From NCBI GenBank assembly GCA_022763385.1, contig JALEGQ010000197.1, positions 1 through 37,317 on the forward strand: a stretch of 37,317 bases of DNA. Reading direction: 5' to 3'. This stretch comes from a bacterium (GTDB taxonomy: Bacteria; Bdellovibrionota_C; UBA2361; RFPC01). Positions 32,526 to 37,317 of the stretch are shown here, piece by piece; the stretch's first letter is position 1; each line of letters opens with the position of its first letter. The notes under the pieces are model-generated. The model was not told the origin of the DNA, made no database searches, and saw only the letters and a program-made list of their open reading frames with translations. Made by a program: the position numbers and the translations under genes.

Positions 32526-33614
32526 GTGCAGAGAAAGTCTTCTTCAGCGGTAACCTCGCTGAGTAGTGAAGTGGAGCAATCAGACCGCTCTTCTTTTTTT
32601 CGACGGCTGATTGCCTCTCGGAAGTTTCACTCCGCCCTTGGCATCTCGGTGAGTGTGCTCCTCCTCTTTTGGGTGTTTTCAGAGATAGATATTGCGGCGG
32701 TTCAAGAACCCCTCCTCGAAGCACACTATTGGGTGCTCCTACCGGCGCTTGCGGTTTTTTTGTTGCACTTTGTGCTTCGGGCCTGCCGGTGGCAGTACCT
32801 CCTTCCGAACGGTGAACACACCACGTTGAGGCACCGTTTTGACGCCGTTATGGTTGGAAATTTCGCGAACTTTGTCCTTCCGCTTCGGGCGGGGGAGTTT
32901 GTGCGGCCATACCTCTTGAGTAAGCTCTCGCCGATCTCTTTTGCCGAAGGGTTTGCGTCGATCATTATTGAGCGCTTCTTTGATCTCACTGCGGCGATCG
33001 TCACCTTTGCCCTCTTGCTCCCCTATCTTCCGACTACTCCAGATTGGGTATCAACGAGTGCCTGGGCTCTCGGAGTGGTTGCTTCGCTCATTCTCCTCTT
33101 TATTCTTTCTGTGGTCTTTGCTCCCCGGCAGATTCTCGCTCTCTTTGACCTCTGCTTCGCTCGTTCAGAGCGACCTCTCATCGGAAAGGCGCGGGGATTT
33201 GTCGAAGATTTCGTCGCGAGTGCCCGAGTGCTGGCCGAGCCGAAGCGGCTCATTCTTGTGACCGTTCTCACCGCTCTCGTGTGGGGGAGTAACTACCTCC
33301 TCTTTACCGTGTTTCTCTACCTCCTTGATCTCGAACAGAGCGGACTCCTCGGAACAACCCTCGCAGTGATCATCGCCCTCGCCGTAGCGGCACCGAGTGC
33401 ACCAGGATTTATCGGAGTCTACCAAACGGCGTGCCTCGCCGGGTTTGCCCTCTTTCAGATGAGCGAAGAGAACGCCTTCGTCTATTCCGTTATCACCCAC
33501 ATTTTTCAATATATTCTCTTTATCGGCCTCGGCTTCTTCGCCCTCTCCCGCGCCGGCCTCCACCTCGGCGAGCTCCGAAAACGCTCTCAAAGATCGGTCG
33601 AAGAGATGGCGTGA
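32526..33614 (+). CDS. UPF0104 / LPG-synthase-TM family integral membrane protein
   Basis: The protein of about 362 residues has around eight transmembrane helices and belongs to the family of the flippase-synthase domain of MprF (PF03706 type), best known from lysyl-phosphatidylglycerol synthesis and from polyprenyl-sugar or lipid transport in other members. Family marks are HFVLRACRWQYLL, MVGNFANFVLPLRAGEFVRPYLL, FASIIIERFFDL and the late APSAPGFIGVYQTA. The GTG at 32526 has AGAGG upstream with 8-nt spacing; GTG 32493, 3 bp after serA, would add 11 residues. No soluble lysyl-transferase domain follows, so it is the membrane part alone and may translocate a lipid-linked sugar or lipid. Its 3' end overlaps the convergent gene by 28 bp. 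Confidence 0.85.
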   Translation: MQRKSSSAVTSLSSEVEQSDRSSFFRRLIASRKFHSALGISVSVLLLFWVFSEIDIAAVQEPLLEAHYWVLLPALAVFLLHFVLRACRWQYLLPNGEHTTLRHRFDAVMVGNFANFVLPLRAGEFVRPYLLSKLSPISFAEGFASIIIERFFDLTAAIVTFALLLPYLPTTPDWVSTSAWALGVVASLILLFILSVVFAPRQILALFDLCFARSERPLIGKARGFVEDFVASARVLAEPKRLILVTVLTALVWGSNYLLFTVFLYLLDLEQSGLLGTTLAVIIALAVAAPSAPGFIGVYQTACLAGFALFQMSEENAFVYSVITHIFQYILFIGLGFFALSRAGLHLGELRKRSQRSVEEMA

Positions 33615-36391
33615 CCGCAGAACTCTTCGATTCGAGTCCCGGGCATAAAACAATCGATGACTCGACATTCTTCGGTATCTAGCCCTGCCTCTGACAGTTC
33701 GCGGAGGATGATGTCGGCAGCCCAGGGGAGCATGATCGGTGGGGGCTGATAGTGTCCACAGTCTTCGTCTAACGTCACTACTGACAGCGCGAGCTCTTGA
33801 GGAGGTTTGTAGTCCCTCTCAAAAGCAAGCCACTCTTCTGGGGTTGAGAAGGTGTGGTCGTGAACGGAGAGTTCTGCTCCTCCTCCCCCGTACATCCTTT
33901 TTGCACCGAGTGCTTCTGAGTGAGTTCGCCGAGTTCTTCCACCTCGGTCACGGTATTCAATATCATAGATCCCTTTCCCTTCAGCTCCGATGGAGTAGAT
34001 GATTCGGGTGCCGAGGCGATCTCGGATGCCGTGAAACTTTACGGCGTTGTGTCGAAATGCACTCGGCATGAGGCAACGGATAAGCTCAAGGAGATGCTCC
34101 GAGTATCGGAGCTCTCGCGCTTCTGCCCGTGAAATGAGTCGCTCAAAATCAGCTTTTACGGCCTGGAGACGTTCCCGCTTTTCGTCTGCAGAGCAGGGGA
34201 TCTCGTTTGCCTGAGCAATCGTTGACTGAATTGCCTCTCCTTGCGACCGCCGAAGTTCTTCGGCGATTAATTTCTGTTCAGCCACCTTTGAGGAGAGGGC
34301 GGTAAAAAGTTTTGAGAAGACCGGAAGAAACGGGTGGTGTAACTCAGGGTGTTCCCTGACAACACCTTCTCCCTCATCAAGATAGTGCCGCACGAGAGGA
34401 CAGAGGCGGGCTAGATTCGTAGAGACGAGATATCGCTTCAGGTTCTCGATCTCTTTTACCGGATACTCCTTCGCTTCATCATCCGGAGAGAGGAGGGGAT
34501 CGAAGAGCAGTACCTGGATCTCTCTCTGAATACGACCGGATCGAATGGCTTCTGCAATGCTTGCTGGGAGCTCCGAAGCACACAAGAGTTTCGGTGACTT
34601 GTCAAGGTTCCGTCCAATACGATCCGGAACCTCTACTTCCTCTGGGGGTATATTGAGCTTTTTGGCTCGTTTCAGACGAAAACTCTCCTTCTTTCTTATG
34701 TCGACAATGCAGTCCATCAGCTGATACATCAATCGCAGTGGAATGCCTCCTTCTGGGCCCACATATCCCTCGGCAACACGGCGCTCCGCAGTACCATCCG
34801 CACGTTCTCTCTGGACCCTTTCTTCTTCTTCCTGATGCTTTCGGTAGAGGAGCGGCAGATAGTGTCCCTTCATCTGCTCTATTTCTTGTTCGGAAAGGAC
34901 GAGAAATTCCCGTTTGAGGAAGTCCTGTTCATCAGGAATTTCTCTCAGGCGGTTGAGGCAGTGTTCCTCAAACTCTGCATATGTTGTAAAGGAGTACTCT
35001 CTGAGGACTTCCTGAAGAGCCTCGGGAGCAGTCACCAGCTGATCGAGAAACGCTTCCTTCCACCGTATATGAGCCTCTTCGAAGCGTTGAGGAGAAGTTA
35101 TGTGCTCAGGATCGAAATCACCCTCAAAGACGGAGAGCGATCTCCGATTTTCTGATTGAGAGAAGAAGTTGGCGAAACCGTCTACTACGGCTCGGTCTTC
35201 ATCACCGTACTCTGCTATCGGATTCGGGGTCATCTGAGAGTATGTCCGGGCCATCTTGAGGGCCACTGAGAAGGGAAGCCCGCTTGGGAGGGTGATTCGG
35301 TAGATGATCTCAACATCTGGAATGGGGCCAAGGGGATACCTTTCGTTACCCATTGCCCAGTGGAGGAAATCAGCATCGACTCGTCCTGAAAGCTCGAGGG
35401 TGTATCCTCGGATCGTCCCAGAATCAATAAGCCCCTGTCGCTCTTCAAGGAATGCTCTCGTACATTGGCATTTGCCATATGGAACGACGATGCGATCATG
35501 GCGAGCGACCACCATGCCATGCTCGGCAAGGAGCGTTTCTCCGGTAACGATAATCGGGAACGTCCCCCCAAAGCGTCCCAGAACTTCCGCTCGTGCTGAT
35601 GGTTCTTCTCCAGAGAGCTTTCTGATTATTCCCAGTGCTTTCTCTGCATCTCTCGCGGTGCCCTTTTGAAGTGCACGACTCTTTATCGTTAGTGCATATC
35701 CAGTGGACGAAATCTGGAGCTCGTAGGTCTTGAAGAGTTGAGCCTCCTCATCCGTAAAGAGGTGGCGAGCCCCAGGGGAGAGAATAAAAAGAGCCGGTGG
35801 AAGTCCTTCGATCTCCCTTGACATAGAGCAGGGAGACTTCGGCATCCAGCTCTCAGGCGTTCGCTTTTCAAGAGCAACGAGGATTGTTCGAACGACGTCA
35901 TCGACACTTCGATGATCAGTAATGAGAGGAGTTTTCTCTTCGCCTCCGTAGCTTCTTTCATGGGCGCGCTGTTCCAGCTCACCATATGGATCGTGTCCTA
36001 ATGTGATGTTCTCTCCGATAACTTGCAGCTCTTCCCACCGGAGTGCCTTACTGATGATCTTTGGGAGCGAGAGGGGCCCGGCAAATGCGCGAAAATTTGA
36101 AAGGCGTGGTGCAGAGGTGCCTTCCCCGAGTTCTCCCTGAATGGCGAAGAACTCACGAGCAATGGACCGGTGGAGGGCAACACCACGATCACTCATCAAA
36201 AGTTCATGAGGGAATGAATCGAGAAGGTGAAGAAGTGTGTCAAACGAGTCTCTTACTGCTTCGTAGGAGGGGATATCCCGAAGAGCCTGATCCAGGGAGA
36301 AACCCTCATCCGAAGAGCCAGCCCTCCAAAGAAGCCGATCAGCCGCAAGGGCCCGAGGAGACCTTCTCTCAGGAGAGGCAAAAGACGACAT
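33587..36391 (-). CDS. Large protein of unknown function
   Basis: A 934-residue protein with no recognised family. The start ATG 36391 has GGAGG at 36400-36404 with 8-nt spacing, so it is certainly translated. No signal peptide or transmembrane helix is evident, so it is probably cytoplasmic. Visible features include a cluster VVPYGKCQCTRAFLEER, an acidic charged coil (about residue 530-570: HQEEEERVQRERADGTAERR), and a second Glu/Arg coiled region near 740-800. The C-terminal part has GIYDIEYRDRGGRTRRTH and AKRMYGGGGAELSVHDH, then LDEDCGHYQPPPIMLPWAAD. Histidine and cysteine placements do not match any metal-protein I know. It might be a helper of the nearby mobile DNA or a lineage-specific protein. 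The end overlaps the convergent membrane-protein gene. Confidence 0.8.
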   Translation of the reverse strand: MSSFASPERRSPRALAADRLLWRAGSSDEGFSLDQALRDIPSYEAVRDSFDTLLHLLDSFPHELLMSDRGVALHRSIAREFFAIQGELGEGTSAPRLSNFRAFAGPLSLPKIISKALRWEELQVIGENITLGHDPYGELEQRAHERSYGGEEKTPLITDHRSVDDVVRTILVALEKRTPESWMPKSPCSMSREIEGLPPALFILSPGARHLFTDEEAQLFKTYELQISSTGYALTIKSRALQKGTARDAEKALGIIRKLSGEEPSARAEVLGRFGGTFPIIVTGETLLAEHGMVVARHDRIVVPYGKCQCTRAFLEERQGLIDSGTIRGYTLELSGRVDADFLHWAMGNERYPLGPIPDVEIIYRITLPSGLPFSVALKMARTYSQMTPNPIAEYGDEDRAVVDGFANFFSQSENRRSLSVFEGDFDPEHITSPQRFEEAHIRWKEAFLDQLVTAPEALQEVLREYSFTTYAEFEEHCLNRLREIPDEQDFLKREFLVLSEQEIEQMKGHYLPLLYRKHQEEEERVQRERADGTAERRVAEGYVGPEGGIPLRLMYQLMDCIVDIRKKESFRLKRAKKLNIPPEEVEVPDRIGRNLDKSPKLLCASELPASIAEAIRSGRIQREIQVLLFDPLLSPDDEAKEYPVKEIENLKRYLVSTNLARLCPLVRHYLDEGEGVVREHPELHHPFLPVFSKLFTALSSKVAEQKLIAEELRRSQGEAIQSTIAQANEIPCSADEKRERLQAVKADFERLISRAEARELRYSEHLLELIRCLMPSAFRHNAVKFHGIRDRLGTRIIYSIGAEGKGIYDIEYRDRGGRTRRTHSEALGAKRMYGGGGAELSVHDHTFSTPEEWLAFERDYKPPQELALSVVTLDEDCGHYQPPPIMLPWAADIILRELSEAGLDTEECRVIDCFMPGTRIEEFCGHAISSTDL

Positions 36392-36699
36392 AAAACCAAC
36401 CTCCAGCCGCCGAACTGTAACAATTTGGGACCTCCTACTCAAAAGGGGGGCGGCTTAGGGCATCGTAATTATTTTTCCAAAAGTACTGAGAATCGAAGCG
36501 CCAAGCGACGTTACTCGTTGAGAGGAGTATTTTCAGGCTCATTCTCGTCCGGAGCTCCAGCTCTCCATGCGAGGCGTTGCTGGGAACGGGCATTGTGACC
36601 ATTTTTAACGGGCTTGAATCCGCCAGAAAGCCCTCCTCTCGATGAGAAGCTCAATTCATTGGTGGAATGAGTCGTTCTTCTATTTTCTTGAGGGGGGGG
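36392..36699. other. Non-coding stretch upstream of the large gene
   Basis: I see no credible gene, tRNA or strong repeat in this 308-bp interval. It presumably holds the promoter of the 934-residue protein gene, but no pair of hexamers with good spacing is convincing. A G8 run occurs near 36692-36699, next to the transposase remnant. Confidence 0.5.
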
Positions 36700-36927
36700 C
36701 TATACCCCGGAAGTAATCCGCAGAAATGCTGTCGTATCGTACCGAATGTTATCGACGCATCGCTTCATATTTCCAATTCCAGAAGCCCGGTAAATGCTCA
36801 CAGCGAGATTTCTGAGAGCTGACATGTTCTGAGGACCGAACCGGGCTCGGATCGTGCTCCGGTCTTCCCCGAAAGTATTGTCTTTGATGTAGTGCAGCTT
36901 GTTCTCTAGAGCGTTCACCAAAATCAA
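36700..36927 (-). pseudogene. C-terminal remnant of an ISAs1-family transposase
   Basis: The last 70 or so codons read ALENKLHYIKDNTFGEDRS, then IRARFGPQNMSALRNLAVSI and a NMKRCVDNIRYD-type end, followed by a stop. This is the conserved C-terminus of ISAs1/H-repeat transposases (usual form HWxIENxLHWxLDVxFxEDxSRIRxGNAPxNMAxLRxxAL, from memory). The E-N-x-LHY glutamate is the last catalytic acid of the DDE triad. Homology begins at about 36914; upstream sequence does not continue it in any frame, and the rest of a 350-400-residue transposase is absent. The break coincides with a pair of hairpins at 36924-36958. Confidence 0.85.
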
Positions 36928-36965
36928 ACACGTGCGAGTGTTTGAGGCACGAAGTGCCGTTGTTT
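36924..36965 (+). terminator. Two adjacent hairpins, the second resembling an intrinsic terminator
   Basis: TCAAACAC (36924-36931) pairs with GTGTTTGA (36938-36945), loop of 6. Directly next, GGCAC (36946-36950) pairs with GTGCC (36954-36958), loop GAA, followed by GTTGTTTTT. The 13-base core GGCACGAAGTGCC is identical to that of the terminator at 15261-15273. No intact gene ends here on the plus strand, so this may be a relic of one. Confidence 0.5.
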
Positions 36966-36972
36966 TTGGTGA

Positions 36973-37101
36973 GGAGCTCTAGAACTCTTCGCCCGAGACA
37001 TCGTCCGCAAGGCCGGCTCCGGAGTCGTATTCGTTCCTCCCCAAATCTCACTCGACGAACTGATCGAAACCCTCGAACAAGAACTCCCGTGGTGCCACTA
37101 A
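36973..37101 (+). pseudogene. Possible C-terminal fragment of a lost gene
   Basis: A frame open from a TGA at 36970 to TAA at 37099 reads GALELFARDIVRKAGSGVVF, followed by VPPQISLDELIETLEQELPWCH. It has no start codon of its own but protein-like composition and regular codon use. It could be the tail of a gene whose body was removed when the IS remnant formed. The family is not recognised. The remaining 216 bases to the window end show nothing I can support. Confidence 0.25.
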
Positions 37102-37317
37102 CGGCATCCGCCGTGAGCGATACTTACCCCTTCTCTTGTACACCACCGACTAACACTGAGGGCTGGTCGGGGTCGCTGCGGAGAAAAAAGTAAAGTTTGG
37201 CCAGATGTACCCGTTCAAATTGGATCCGAGGCACTGCTCTCGAATAAAGAGTGGGCCTCCACCGGAAACCTGAAACATATCTGACCTTGATGAAAGACCG
37301 ATAAATTGGCACACCGG

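Noticed and set aside
33620-33650. TTCGATTCGAGTCCCGGG, resembling a tRNA T-arm
   Set aside because: It lies inside the coding end of the 934-residue gene and no acceptor, D-arm or anticodon stem is present nearby.
37124-37312. 62-codon minus-strand frame at the right edge
   Set aside because: No ribosome binding site, no recognisable motif, and the window ends before its context can be judged.

Overview
The window comes from a diderm (Gram-negative) bacterium of mid-range GC content, in the 50s by eye. The evidence is an MlaA outer-membrane lipid-asymmetry protein at the left edge, a periplasmic-type penicillin acylase, a TPR lipoprotein and a DksA/TraR regulator. The DksA-type protein has lost three of the four zinc-finger cysteines. 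This fits a deltaproteobacterial-grade lineage, but the lineage is my inference and no marker gene settles it.

Layout. 1-3.3 kb: the end of mlaA, then a 200-bp MITE-like element with terminal inverted repeats that contain the mlaA stop codon, a small membrane protein, an unrecognised secreted protein and a Bax-inhibitor-1 family membrane protein. 3.4-7.5 kb: an AAA_14/DUF4143 ATPase behind two tandem palindromes, and a penicillin acylase. 7.5-23 kb: a glycan-assembly region. It holds gmd and rmd (GDP-D-rhamnose), an orphan antitoxin-like gene with its own operator, a UDP-sugar 6-dehydrogenase, a GT2, a GT2-GT4 fusion, an SGNH hydrolase and a GT39-like GT-C enzyme. It ends with a polyprenyl-phosphate hexose synthase-like GT2, a HAD-UbiA fusion, dprE1, dprE2 and a TPR lipoprotein. 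23.8-30 kb: a ZIP/DUF318 fusion metal permease, the DksA-like protein, a 27-bp perfect inverted repeat, a J-domain mini-protein and a SWIM-SNF2 helicase. 30-37.3 kb: two uncharacterised proteins, serA, an LPG-synthase/UPF0104-type membrane protein, a 934-residue protein of no recognised family, and a decayed ISAs1-type transposase end.

How the genes fit together. The clearest system is at 18.2-22.7 kb. A phosphoribosyl transferase fused to a HAD phosphatase, followed by DprE1 and DprE2, can supply every step from PRPP and a polyprenyl phosphate to polyprenyl-phosphoryl-D-arabinofuranose. A DPM-like GT2 next door would charge a second lipid carrier. The GT39-like enzyme is of the class that uses lipid-linked sugars at the outer face of the inner membrane. 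The upstream nucleotide-sugar genes and cytoplasmic glycosyltransferases suggest an O-antigen or exopolysaccharide containing D-rhamnose and a uronic acid, decorated with D-Araf or another lipid-donated sugar. DprE1 keeps the cysteine and lysine that correspond to the benzothiazinone-reactive Cys and catalytic Lys of the mycobacterial enzyme.

No tRNA, rRNA or CRISPR array was seen. All functions are read from sequence motifs by eye. No database search was made.
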